A stretch of 64,000 bases of DNA, taken from Fibrobacter sp. (lineage in GTDB: Bacteria > Fibrobacterota > Fibrobacteria > Fibrobacterales > Fibrobacteraceae). Below the pieces are notes generated by a model, which made no database searches, had not been told where the DNA came from, and saw only the letters and a program-made list of their open reading frames with translations. This document shows positions 40,646 through 48,565 of this stretch, in pieces. The translations under genes were made by a program, and so were the position numbers. The stretch covers positions 31,648 to 95,647 of the forward strand of contig JAFVTX010000001.1 in assembly GCA_017503015.1 (NCBI GenBank), read 5' to 3'. How positions within the stretch are numbered: position 1 is the first letter of the stretch; every line of letters starts with the position of its first letter.

Positions 40646-40670
40646 TGGAGGTCACAAGTTGTGACCTCCA
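40646..40670. repeat. Perfect 25-base palindrome with the same core
   Basis: TGGAGGTCACAA-G-TTGTGACCTCCA, 78 bases from the first copy. It lies 39 bases beyond the stop of the alpha/beta hydrolase gene (minus strand). Confidence 0.7.
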
Positions 40671-40709
40671 AACTTAATCAAATAATCGTCGCAGTTTTGC
40701 GTCTTTTGC

Positions 40710-41894
40710 TTACTTCAAGTTCGTCTTGAAGAATTCGTTCAGCTTTTCGAAGGGGATTTTTTCCAGGTTGTCGTAGAGGTCCACGTGGGAGGCTCCGGGG
40801 ATGACGAGGAGTTCCTTGTTGCCGACGGTCTTGCTCCAGTTCTTGGTGGCGTCGAGTTTTGCGGGGACATTCGCCTTCTTGCCGGTCATCTTTTCGAATG
40901 CGCCTTCGCCGAAGTAGCGGCTGTGGGCCTTTTCGCCGTGGATGATGAGCACCGGGTTACGGATTTCGTCGGCGTATGCGAGAAGCTTGGTGTTCATGAG
41001 CGAGGTGCCTGCGGAGGCGGCCCAGCCCTTGTTGCTGTTGAGGGAGCGCTTGTGGTAGCCGCGTGGGGTCTTGTAGTAGGCGTAGTAATCCTTGACAAAG
41101 TAAGGAGCGTCGTTCGGGAGCGGGTCAATGACACCGCCGGCCAGGTCGTACGTGCCGTTCTTGAAGTCCTTGGTGCGCTGGGCCATCAGAGCCTTGCGGG
41201 CCTCGTTGCGGGCGTCGGCGTTGTTTGCGGAATCGAAGTAGCCGTTTGCGGATACGCGGCTCATGTCGTACATGGTGGATGCAACCGTCGCCTTGACGCG
41301 GGTGTCAATGCCGGCGGCGTTGATCGCCATGCCGCCCCAGCCGCAAATGCCGATGATGCCGATTCGTTCCGGGTCAACGTTGTCGCGGGTCGAGAGAAAG
41401 TCCACGGACGCCATGAAGTCTTCGGTGTTGATGTCCGGGCTGTTCATGTAGCGCGGCTCGCCGCCCGATTCGCCGGTGAAGCTCGGGTCGAATGCGATGG
41501 TCAGGAATCCGCGTTCCGCCATCTGTTGGGCGTAAAGGCCGCTGGACTGTTCCTTGACGGCACCGAACGGGCCAGAGACTGCAATCGCCGGGAACTTGCC
41601 GTTCACCTTGAGGCTCGTGTCCTTGGGCACGAACATGTCGGCGGCGAGTTCAATGCCAAAGTGGTTCTTGAAAGTGACCTTGGAATGTTCGACCTTGTCG
41701 CTCTTGGGGAATACCTTGTCCCATTCGGCGGTGAGCGTGAGCTTGTTCATATTTTCTTCCTTTGTCTGTTGTGCTGCTTCTGTTGCCGGTGCGGCGGCTC
41801 CTTGTGCAGCGTTGTTTTCTTTTTCGGGGGTGCACGCCATCAGGGTGCATGCGGAAGCCACGGCAAATGCCGCTTTTAAAAATTTGGATTTCAT
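40710..41894 (-). CDS. Alpha/beta-hydrolase lipoprotein
   Basis: The start is ATG 41894, behind AAGGAG; earlier frames are unsupported. The 394-residue product has a lipoprotein signal (CTLMACT) and a Gln/Ala-rich linker, then an alpha/beta-hydrolase of the dienelactone-hydrolase/Fermentation-type group: FPAIAVSGPFGAVKEQSSGLYAQQMAERGF, IGICGWGGMAINAAG (nucleophile elbow GxCxGG with Cys in place of Ser), and a C-terminal GASHVDLYD with the catalytic His. The nucleophile appears to be Cys rather than Ser. It is co-transcribed with a flavodoxin-family protein. Confidence 0.8.
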   Translation of the reverse strand: MKSKFLKAAFAVASACTLMACTPEKENNAAQGAAAPATEAAQQTKEENMNKLTLTAEWDKVFPKSDKVEHSKVTFKNHFGIELAADMFVPKDTSLKVNGKFPAIAVSGPFGAVKEQSSGLYAQQMAERGFLTIAFDPSFTGESGGEPRYMNSPDINTEDFMASVDFLSTRDNVDPERIGIIGICGWGGMAINAAGIDTRVKATVASTMYDMSRVSANGYFDSANNADARNEARKALMAQRTKDFKNGTYDLAGGVIDPLPNDAPYFVKDYYAYYKTPRGYHKRSLNSNKGWAASAGTSLMNTKLLAYADEIRNPVLIIHGEKAHSRYFGEGAFEKMTGKKANVPAKLDATKNWSKTVGNKELLVIPGASHVDLYDNLEKIPFEKLNEFFKTNLK

Positions 41895-41911
41895 GAGTTG
41901 TCTCCTTGTGG

Positions 41912-42451
41912 TTAAACTTTCTTTCCCATGGCGAACGCTTTTTTCAGGAGCGCGGAATTCTTCTTGACGTCGCCGGCGCTTTCGGCACCCGTGGCGCAGA
42001 GGGCGCCCTTGAGCTTCACGCCGTCGAAACAGGCTATCCACCCGCCAATGCCGCGCTTCGCGATGTTCATGGCCTTCGCGTCGGTGTCGGCGGCAGAAGC
42101 GAGCAGGTAAATCTCGCGGAACTTGTAATCGCTGGAATAGAGGGAATTTGCGCGGTCGAGCATCGTCTTGAGCTGGCCGCTCATTTCGTAATAGTAAATC
42201 GGCGTCGCGAACACGATGACATCAGCCGATTCCATCTTCTTGGTGATGGCGGGAGCGTCGTCCTTGATGACGCATTTGCCCTTCTTCTGGCAAGCGAGGC
42301 AGCCCATGCAAAAACCGATCTTCTTGCCGCGCAGCGACTCGAATTCCACCTTGTTGCCCGCCTCGGCGGCACCCTTCGCGAACTCCTGCGCCAGGGTTTC
42401 GGAGTTGCTCCCCTTGCGCAAGCTGCTGGACAAGACCAATACTTTTTTCAT
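41912..42451 (-). CDS. NADPH-dependent FMN reductase-like flavodoxin-family protein
   Basis: The 179-residue protein has the FMN-binding start MKKVLVLSSSLRKGSNSETLAQEF, an iron-sulfur-like CMGCLACQKKGKC segment typical of the iron-sulfur flavoprotein/WrbA-like group, and VIVFATPIYYYEMSGQLKTMLDRA, the second FMN loop. It is likely a cytoplasmic quinone or iron-sulfur flavin oxidoreductase. The hydrolase gene follows after 17 bases; a combination of a flavin reductase with a hydrolase is often induced by quinones or toxic aldehydes. Confidence 0.85.
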   Translation of the reverse strand: MKKVLVLSSSLRKGSNSETLAQEFAKGAAEAGNKVEFESLRGKKIGFCMGCLACQKKGKCVIKDDAPAITKKMESADVIVFATPIYYYEMSGQLKTMLDRANSLYSSDYKFREIYLLASAADTDAKAMNIAKRGIGGWIACFDGVKLKGALCATGAESAGDVKKNSALLKKAFAMGKKV

Positions 42452-42616
42452 AGGTTCCTCTCGGTTGAAGTCTTTACATGTTCAAATATACCTCTTTTTT
42501 CAGATATTGCAAATACTTTGTTTTCATAACTAGATATGCTTGCAAGGCATAGATTTAAGCGGCAAAAAAGCTAGGATTACTACGACATCAAGATTATAGA
42601 AATCTCTCAGTTTAGT

Positions 42617-42643
42617 AGAAAAATCGGTTTTTTCGATTTTTCT
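42617..42643. terminator. Symmetrical A/T-rich hairpin
   Basis: AGAAAAATCG/CGATTTTTCT stem with a 7-base T-rich loop. It lies between divergent and convergent ends (after the small gene at 42683 on the minus strand) and probably stops leftward transcription. Confidence 0.55.
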
Positions 42644-42682
42644 TATCGTAGTTTCTTTATTTGGTCTAGAACTTGCAAACTA

Positions 42683-42874
42683 TTACGGAATCTTGAACTG
42701 CAGGATTTCATCGGCAGTCAGTTCATCAAAATCCTTTCCCACACGCTCGGCATATCGCCCTAATTCCAGCAGGTTCAACTTACCTTTAGGCGGGTTTTTA
42801 TAAGGATTCGGAGGAGTCAAGTACTCTTCCATGGAATCCGCCAGAATGACGGCGGGCTTTCTAATTCCACTCAT
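42683..42874 (-). CDS. 63-residue small protein, partner of the upstream GNAT-like gene
   Basis: The start MSGIRKPAVIL at 42874 overlaps the end of the preceding gene by 14 bases. The product is rich in Pro and Lys in the middle (LTPPNPYKNPPKGK) and ends in an acidic helix. Gene order is toxin first, small protein second, the reverse of the 40.2-kb pair. It is probably the antitoxin or a chaperone. Not recognised by sequence. Confidence 0.6.
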   Translation of the reverse strand: MSGIRKPAVILADSMEEYLTPPNPYKNPPKGKLNLLELGRYAERVGKDFDELTADEILQFKIP

Positions 42875-43421
42875 AGGTATAGACCTCCAGAAGTTTTTGT
42901 GATGCCATCCTGCTAAAAGCAAATTGGTATGGATGCAGAGCACCCAAATAAGTTGCACCTAGAACATCAATATAGTGATTTAACAGCTCTTTGTTAAGGG
43001 CAAAACCATGAATAAATCCGTCATATCCCCATGCAAGGGAACGGTCCGCCGCTATGGCAAAAAGATGACCACCAACACCGATGTATTTTTGCTTACCAAA
43101 AGCATGTTTATTATTGTGCGGAGCGGTACAAGCCCAATGCAAATAGGCGGCCTTTACATCCACATCATTTCTTACCCCGACAAGCCCTTGAATTTCATTA
43201 TTTTCCTTCAAGGCAAGGGCAAAGACCTCAACTTCTTTGGGAATTTTGATCCAATTAATTTCCCACCCATTCTTTTCGTTGAATTTTCTCAGGAAAGACC
43301 TGCTTTCAATCCTGAATACCACAGTTTCCTTGATTTCCCCAGTTTCGGTATCCTTGAGGCAGGGAACAATTTCGTCGAGCCATATGCCGACACCACCAGC
43401 GTTTACGCCATTCTTCATCAT
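42861..43421 (-). CDS. GNAT-like protein of unknown target
   Basis: GGAGG precedes the double ATG at 43421. The 186-residue product has a GNAT-like order of elements: VEVFALALKENNEIQGLVGVRND, YLHWACTAPHNNKH, then KYIGVGGHLFAIAADRSLAWGYDGFIHG, where VGVGGHLFAIA sits in the acetyl-CoA loop position, and a C-terminal LLNHYIDVLGATYLG strand. The motif spacing suggests an acetyltransferase fold, but I cannot confirm activity. A strong promoter precedes it and a small gene overlaps its end, so a toxin-antitoxin-like unit is likely. Confidence 0.65.
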   Translation of the reverse strand: MMKNGVNAGGVGIWLDEIVPCLKDTETGEIKETVVFRIESRSFLRKFNEKNGWEINWIKIPKEVEVFALALKENNEIQGLVGVRNDVDVKAAYLHWACTAPHNNKHAFGKQKYIGVGGHLFAIAADRSLAWGYDGFIHGFALNKELLNHYIDVLGATYLGALHPYQFAFSRMASQKLLEVYTYEWN

Positions 43422-43509
43422 TCCTCCCTCCGCCTACATGCATAAAAAGGCGGGGCTTTGCTTGTTTTACACTGTGCGAGAAGATAGTTTTCTACACACT
43501 TGTGCACTA

Positions 43510-43538
43510 AATATAAATTACTAGATGGCGGTTGTCAA
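43510..43538 (-). promoter_or_regulatory. Strong promoter of the GNAT-like pair
   Basis: Minus-strand TTGACA, 17-base spacer, TATATT: a consensus-grade sigma-70 promoter with a leader of about 80 bases. Confidence 0.8.
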
Positions 43539-43559
43539 GAGGTTTGGAAAAAAAAATAA

Positions 43560-43739
43560 TTACGCTTTTTTACCGAGTTCTTGCATCAAATTGTGCATCT
43601 TGATAAGAATAACGATGATTTTACGATAATGCGAGATGTCGTCGTAAGTAGGCGCGCAAACGCCGTCTAAAGCCAGCTTCGAACTAATAGACAGCAAAAG
43701 AGCATAAGTTCCTAAATGGAACTTGTGTATTTTTTGCAT
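43560..43739 (-). CDS. 59-residue protein at the end of the GIY-YIG/DUF2075 operon
   Basis: ATG 43739 lies 8 bases after the helicase stop. The product has a moderately hydrophobic first half (FHLGTYALLLSIS) and a charged second half ending QELGKKA. It may be a small regulatory subunit. Tight spacing supports the gene; no homologue comes to mind. Confidence 0.55.
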   Translation of the reverse strand: MQKIHKFHLGTYALLLSISSKLALDGVCAPTYDDISHYRKIIVILIKMHNLMQELGKKA

Positions 43740-43747
43740 AGGTTGAT

Positions 43748-45553
43748 TTATGCTTTATAAATGACTTTCTTTTCTGCAGCCATCAGTGGTTGCATTTCGG
43801 GTATTTTGTAGGTGAAAGGAATGCTATTCCTTAACGCGTTTCGTAATTCTTCGTCGCAAGCATAAATGTAAAGACCTTTTACTCCTCGTGTCATCAAAAC
43901 ACGCATCTCGTGTTGAATCAATATTTCGCCGAAAGATTGTTTAGAGTTATTACTCAATGTTCTTTTTTGCGTAGCACGGTCATTTTTACTTTTACTAGGA
44001 TCTATTACAATTTTTCCATTTCTATATGTTATAGAAGGGCCTAATATTACGCCCGCATATACCAAATCAAAACCCTGAATAGTGAATGTTGATCCAACTT
44101 CATTGATTGTTTGTTTCTGTTCATGCCATGCCTTTGTTTTTATATTCTTAATCTCTTGAAAAGACATATCTTTTTGAAGTTCTCTGTTCCAAGGTAATGA
44201 CCAATCTCCTATTTCAACGGACCAATATTTGCCGTTAGTAGGCTCATGTAAACTACTATAGTCCCAATCGTATGTGGCGATTAATCGGGATAATTTAGAT
44301 TCAGGTCTCAAAGATTTATTTCTTATTGCCTCTTGAAGGCTCTCTGGCGTTTCAAAAACTTTTATCTCATATTTTTCATCATGAGGTATCGGTTCTATAT
44401 GCAGATCTTTCGTAAATGAATCAATCCATTTTATTGTTTGTGGACCAGCAATCATTCTCATTTGATCAGTTAATTCTAAAAAATTTCCTTGTTTGATTGC
44501 TAATGATTTAAAACCTTCTAACACTTGAGCTTCCCAATATTGCTGTGCAGTTAAAATTTGATTTTCGTCAAACATTACAACTGTCACACGAGATTTCCTT
44601 ATAATATCCTCTAGTTGGTTCTTTCCTCTGTAACTTTGTTTTCCCTGAGTTAGTAAAAGATGCGCTTCATCGACAAAAGATACGTCAATTTCATAATTAA
44701 ATGTTTTGTTAATAAATGATGTTGGTTTATAAACCACATATTCGCCATTTTCGTCTTTAAAATTAAGCGTTTGGGCCATTGAATTATAAACGCTCAATTG
44801 TTCGTCATGGTTGACCATAAGACATGCATGGACTTTTTTCCCAGACTTAAATTTCATATTGAACAAATCATAAAAAGCATGGCTTGTCAATACAGTTTTA
44901 CCGGTACCCGCTTCGCCTTGGATAAAAATGAGTTGTTTGTGTTTATCTTCATTAATGGCCTTTTTTACCCTGCTCACAATTTGTTGTTGAATATTCATTT
45001 GTGAGCAAGTCAATGTGTGCATTGGCGAAGCTTTGAAAAGTGCAAAATTCTCAACCTCGTTACGGGGACAAAACAGTTTGTTGTTCTTGTTCCTCAAAGA
45101 ATTCCATATATCTTCAAATATCGGGATCAATTCATTGTGTGTATAATATTGATTTTGCGGATTTCCTCTTCCATTGTGAACCTGATTTATGGAGATTCCG
45201 CCCATGCTTGACACATACTGTATTAATTTGTTTTCAATATCTAAAGTTAAGGACTTGTTAAACAATTCATGTCCTATGACATAAATTATAGAATCGTGCA
45301 TTTTAGATTGCCATTTATTAGAATCGGCATGATCTTTCCAATGCGTTTTTGTTCTGTCAACGATATCGTTGCTTTCCCCAATATATACATCGTACAGGTC
45401 ATTTGCTGTTTTCCATGCGTGAATATAAACGACTGGATAATCTAAAAGGAGATTTGGCTTCTCATTATGAAAAGCCATTATATTAGCCTTAATATCCCGA
45501 CGGAAAGAATCTGTTTCTTCTGCACAATAGATTATCGGCTTGTATTCACTCAT
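43748..45553 (-). CDS. GIY-YIG nuclease fused to DUF2075-type helicase/ATPase
   Basis: ATG 45553 is preferred (AAAAAGG eight bases before it). Residues 40-115 contain a GIY-YIG-like core, VVYIHAWKTANDLYDVYIGESNDIVDRTKTH. From about 190 the protein is a superfamily 1-type DUF2075 ATPase: Walker A FIQGEAGTGKTVLTS, Walker B FVDEAHLLL, TDQMRMIAG, TFTIQGFDLVYAGVILGP and HEMRVLMTRGVKGLYIYACDE. Such proteins are found in defence-type loci, often beside a MazG-like pyrophosphohydrolase, as here. The likely role is nucleic-acid cleavage or remodelling powered by ATP. Confidence 0.85.
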   Translation of the reverse strand: MSEYKPIIYCAEETDSFRRDIKANIMAFHNEKPNLLLDYPVVYIHAWKTANDLYDVYIGESNDIVDRTKTHWKDHADSNKWQSKMHDSIIYVIGHELFNKSLTLDIENKLIQYVSSMGGISINQVHNGRGNPQNQYYTHNELIPIFEDIWNSLRNKNNKLFCPRNEVENFALFKASPMHTLTCSQMNIQQQIVSRVKKAINEDKHKQLIFIQGEAGTGKTVLTSHAFYDLFNMKFKSGKKVHACLMVNHDEQLSVYNSMAQTLNFKDENGEYVVYKPTSFINKTFNYEIDVSFVDEAHLLLTQGKQSYRGKNQLEDIIRKSRVTVVMFDENQILTAQQYWEAQVLEGFKSLAIKQGNFLELTDQMRMIAGPQTIKWIDSFTKDLHIEPIPHDEKYEIKVFETPESLQEAIRNKSLRPESKLSRLIATYDWDYSSLHEPTNGKYWSVEIGDWSLPWNRELQKDMSFQEIKNIKTKAWHEQKQTINEVGSTFTIQGFDLVYAGVILGPSITYRNGKIVIDPSKSKNDRATQKRTLSNNSKQSFGEILIQHEMRVLMTRGVKGLYIYACDEELRNALRNSIPFTYKIPEMQPLMAAEKKVIYKA

Positions 45554-45588
45554 TTTAATCACCTTTTTGCGAATAATTCTGTATTCTC

Positions 45589-45918
45589 CTACAACTCGTT
45601 ATACTTTTTCGCTGTTCCCTTAGCCTTGTCAACGGGATACTTCTCCCCGTTAATTCGCAATTTATCATCCATGATTTGCTCAATATCGAGATTGTACTTG
45701 TCTGCGATTAAGAACGCATAATTAAGTACATCGGCTAATTCTTCACGCACTTTTTCGATTTTTACATCTTCAGGTTTCTTCCAAAGGAACACATTGAGAA
45801 GTTCCGATGCCTCGCCAGAAAGGGCAATGGCGAGGTCCTTGCCGTTGTGAAATTGGTCCCAGTCGCGATCAATGGTGAATTGCTTGACCTTTGCTTTCAT
45901 TTTTTCAAAGTCGCTCAT
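45589..45918 (-). CDS. MazG-like nucleotide pyrophosphohydrolase
   Basis: The 109-residue protein has the all-alpha NTP-pyrophosphatase motif: GEASELLNVFLW, then REELADVLNYAFLIADKYNLDIEQI, supplying the E-x-x-E and E-x-x-D metal ligands, and a C-terminal KLRINGEKYPVDKAKGTAKKYNEL typical of the small single-domain dCTPase/iMazG group. It should hydrolyse NTPs or dNTPs to monophosphates. Its start overlaps the TPR gene's stop by 4 bases (ATGA), and the helicase gene follows, so it is the middle gene of a tight operon. Confidence 0.9.
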   Translation of the reverse strand: MSDFEKMKAKVKQFTIDRDWDQFHNGKDLAIALSGEASELLNVFLWKKPEDVKIEKVREELADVLNYAFLIADKYNLDIEQIMDDKLRINGEKYPVDKAKGTAKKYNEL

Positions 45919-47843
45919 TTTTCGCCTCGTCTGGAATCAAACATCTGCTTTGCCATACTGTAGGCATCTGCAAAAGGCAACTGCAGTTTATCGAGCATTT
46001 CCGGATGCGAGATTGCCCAGCTTACATAGTAATAAGCGAGCAGTTCATAACCGCTAAAATCTTTTCCAGGAACGTTGTTCAGCTTGTATCCGCTCTTTTG
46101 TGCCGGGCTGATTCCGTTCTGTCCAATTATGGCGCATTCAAAAGCGACTTTTTCAATGTCTTCCGGCAGCAGCCCTTCAAAGTATTCCAACGCTCCGACC
46201 ATATAGGAGGACATCATGACGGCAATCATCGGGTCTGCTGTTGCGGGATTGTGCGTTTCGTTGAACTGGTCCTGATTTCTGTCGGCCTCTGTCTTGATTT
46301 CGCTATTTTCTACGCCGGAAAGGGTGAAATATTTTACTAAACCAAGTGTTGTGGCAATCTTTTCAAAGACGGCGTATTCATCGCCTGCGTTGAACGAAGC
46401 GAGAGAATCTTCAAACACCTTGAAAAATTCCATGGCTCTGTTCAGCATGTTTTGCGAGGGCTTGTACTGATTGACAAAATCCAATCCATAAAGCTTGCGG
46501 AGGAGCAAGGACTGAAGCATGTTCAACAGTTTATTCGTGTCCTTGATAATTTGCGGGAATTCAGAAACATTCGCGGTTTGTCGCACGGCATCGATGTTAC
46601 TTGATTCCATTGTGAACAATGATGTCAACTGAAGCGGCCTAAATTCTGCCTTCGCATAGATTTTCTGTTCCACAAACAAATCCAGTGGGGCGTTCATCAC
46701 CTGTAATGACAATCCCTGGAACAAATGCTTTGCCAACTTTTCTACTTGTACAGCACCAATCTTTTTCTTGACTTCGTCAAAATGGCGTTTGTAATCTTGC
46801 AAGAAAGTATCAAAATTTTTCTGCGTAAATCCGATGGTCTGGAATTTTCCATTCCTTTGGGCGGAAAGCATCATTTCGAGGTGTGTCAATTCATGAAGCA
46901 TGTAATGGCAATAGTTGCCATCTTTCTTGTATTTGACAACGTGATCCTTGCGATGATGGAAATCAGCAAATTCCAGATGTGCCAAGGTATCCTGCTCATC
47001 ATCGCGCTCAAATTTGATGGTTACATTAAACTTGGTTTCAAGGCTATGAGCAAATTCAAATACCTGGGATTCGTAGTCTGTTGATTCTGCAATATCTCTT
47101 GCTATAGTCAATAACAATTTCAAAAGTTCTTGACGGACACCGGGGTCTTCTGCGCGGTTTGCGCCCTTCAACGCGCCTTGACTTGCGTATTCAAAAGCAT
47201 TGTCCAAATCATCCTTGTGATAGTACGCTAAAGCAATCCCATAATAGCTGTTTGTGTAGGAATTGTCCAATTCAAGGGCTTGTTTCATGTAGTGAATGGC
47301 GCTGTCATAATCTTTTTTCCGAATGAGCGAGCCCGCAACATTGTTGAGCGCAATGGCGTTGTCAGGGTAGTATTCAAGAACCTTTTTATAATACCTGTCT
47401 GCCGCGTCGACATTGTTTTTCCCGTTAGCAAGAATGTTGCCCATCATGATTAGTGCCCACATGTTTTTGGGGTCGATGAGTAGTGCTTCAAGAACTTCGT
47501 CCATCCCTTTATTGATTTCGCCTTGTTGGAATAGGACCTGTCCGAGCAAGCGATGTGCCTCCGAATATCCAGGACATGCCTTGATTGCCTTATGCAGCAA
47601 ATCCATTGCCGCATTGAAACGACCTTCACTGCAGAGAGATGATGCTTTGTGAAAGTTGTTTTCGGCTTTTTCGAGTGCGTCTGTGTCGAAAACGATACGG
47701 ACTGCTGAATCGGATAGAATTTCGACTGTTGGAGGACATCCCTTTTCTGCAAAGTGGTGTACAATTTGCTTCTTCAATTCTTCGGCGTTGGCGGCCTTAA
47801 AGTTCGATGTATCAACGGTCTGTATGACCTCAATTTTTGCCAT
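45915..47843 (-). CDS. TPR protein with a HELTH metallopeptidase-like motif
   Basis: ATG 47843 is chosen because AAGGA lies 7 bases upstream and the longer frame would begin inside the leader RNA. The 642-residue protein has four to five TPR units at about residues 60-230 (SSLCSEGRFNAAMDLLHKAIK, AIHYMKQALELDNSYTNSYYGIALAYY). It then has a domain with GNYCHYMLHELTHLEMML, where HELTH matches the HExxH zinc motif of gluzincins, and a long helical C-terminus. The TPRs could sense a partner or peptide, and the metallopeptidase could cleave one. It is the first gene of the MazG-helicase operon. Confidence 0.75.
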   Translation of the reverse strand: MAKIEVIQTVDTSNFKAANAEELKKQIVHHFAEKGCPPTVEILSDSAVRIVFDTDALEKAENNFHKASSLCSEGRFNAAMDLLHKAIKACPGYSEAHRLLGQVLFQQGEINKGMDEVLEALLIDPKNMWALIMMGNILANGKNNVDAADRYYKKVLEYYPDNAIALNNVAGSLIRKKDYDSAIHYMKQALELDNSYTNSYYGIALAYYHKDDLDNAFEYASQGALKGANRAEDPGVRQELLKLLLTIARDIAESTDYESQVFEFAHSLETKFNVTIKFERDDEQDTLAHLEFADFHHRKDHVVKYKKDGNYCHYMLHELTHLEMMLSAQRNGKFQTIGFTQKNFDTFLQDYKRHFDEVKKKIGAVQVEKLAKHLFQGLSLQVMNAPLDLFVEQKIYAKAEFRPLQLTSLFTMESSNIDAVRQTANVSEFPQIIKDTNKLLNMLQSLLLRKLYGLDFVNQYKPSQNMLNRAMEFFKVFEDSLASFNAGDEYAVFEKIATTLGLVKYFTLSGVENSEIKTEADRNQDQFNETHNPATADPMIAVMMSSYMVGALEYFEGLLPEDIEKVAFECAIIGQNGISPAQKSGYKLNNVPGKDFSGYELLAYYYVSWAISHPEMLDKLQLPFADAYSMAKQMFDSRRGEK

Positions 47844-47911
47844 AGGGGCATCCTTATCAGCGAGATATGCCCCTGCAGCAAATGAACGATTTCCAACTTT
47901 TTTTTGCAAAT

Positions 47912-48076
47912 AAAAAAGGCGTGGAGTCGCTTTGCGTGCTTACCTCTACTGCGGGCTACCACACCCTTGTTACGCAATAAGCACAAACGACCCACGCCCC
48001 AGATGGGACGTGAGTGTTCGTCTTATTCTCGCGTAATATGAAAGTGGTAGTTTCAGTAGAGAGAATAAGAGACGAA
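47912..48076 (-). ncRNA. Structured leader RNA with long terminator hairpin, copy 2
   Basis: Read on the minus strand: a 5' stem (TTCGTCTCTTATTCTC/GAGAATAAGACGAA), then CACGTCCC-atct-GGGGCGTG, then a long stem GGCGTGG-GTCGTTT-GTGCTTA paired with TAAGCAC-CAAA-CGAC-CCACGCC, ending in TTTTTT at 47912-47917. GGGGCGTG can pair either with the upstream CACGTCCC or with the downstream CCACGCC of the terminator, an antiterminator/terminator choice. The core is shared with 27752-27840. It lies 68 bases before the TPR gene of the candidate system. Confidence 0.6.
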
Positions 48077-48154
48077 TCTCAAAATTTCCGGTCGCTCCGA
48101 ACCATTCGGTACGGGGCTATGTCAGTGGGAAATATATATAAAAAAGTTGAGCTA

Positions 48155-48313
48155 GATTCCGGGTCAAGCCCGGAATGACGCATGGAAAGGAGATCCCCGC
48201 CTACGCGGGGATGACAAGAAAAGTCGCGAGGATGACGAGAGAAATCGCGGGGATGACGCATGGAATGGAGATGCAGAGTGGATCCTATCGCCGCATTGCG
48301 GCTCCAGGATGAC
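48155..48313. repeat. Cluster of dispersed palindromic repeats
   Basis: Four or five units of the type ATTCCGGG...CCCGGAATGAC, GATCCCCGC...GCGGGGATGAC and GATCCTATCGCCGC...GGATGAC, each a G/C-rich palindrome bordered by GATGAC. The rest of 48077-48565 is non-coding, G/C-rich and without a clear promoter. Confidence 0.65.
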
Positions 48314-48565
48314 TGGGGTATGGCATTTGGGCGGGCGGGGTAAGCCGGGGCGTTGCGGGGCGGCGTCTGAGCGCCCGCAGAGGGGGTGCTGGAAGACTTG
48401 CCTTAGAAGGAGGTGCCCGCTCGGTGGCGGGCATGACAATAGGGCAAGGCTGCAAGCAGGGGGAGACATCCCCCTCCCCCACCGTCAAATCAATCAGTTA
48501 TTCCTTTCGGGCATTATTTTTTCAAATTCATACCTGCGGGGCTTGAATTTTATTAGTTTTCGGGT

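Larger units (their letters stand above)
40290..40709. other. Non-coding gap with structured repeat-like DNA
   Basis: About 420 bases without a supported gene. The first half has G/C-rich imperfect palindromes (GCCTGCGAAGCGTGACCCC, GGTGCTGTGGCACCG with a GCCTGC/GCAGGC long-range stem). The second half holds two perfect palindromes listed separately. No tRNA fold or promoter is evident. Confidence 0.5.

Noticed and set aside
40568..40670. Insertion-sequence terminal inverted repeats
   Set aside because: They are internal palindromes, 78 bases apart, with no transposase or target duplication.
27947..48000. Prophage
   Set aside because: No capsid, tail, terminase, integrase or lysis gene was recognised.
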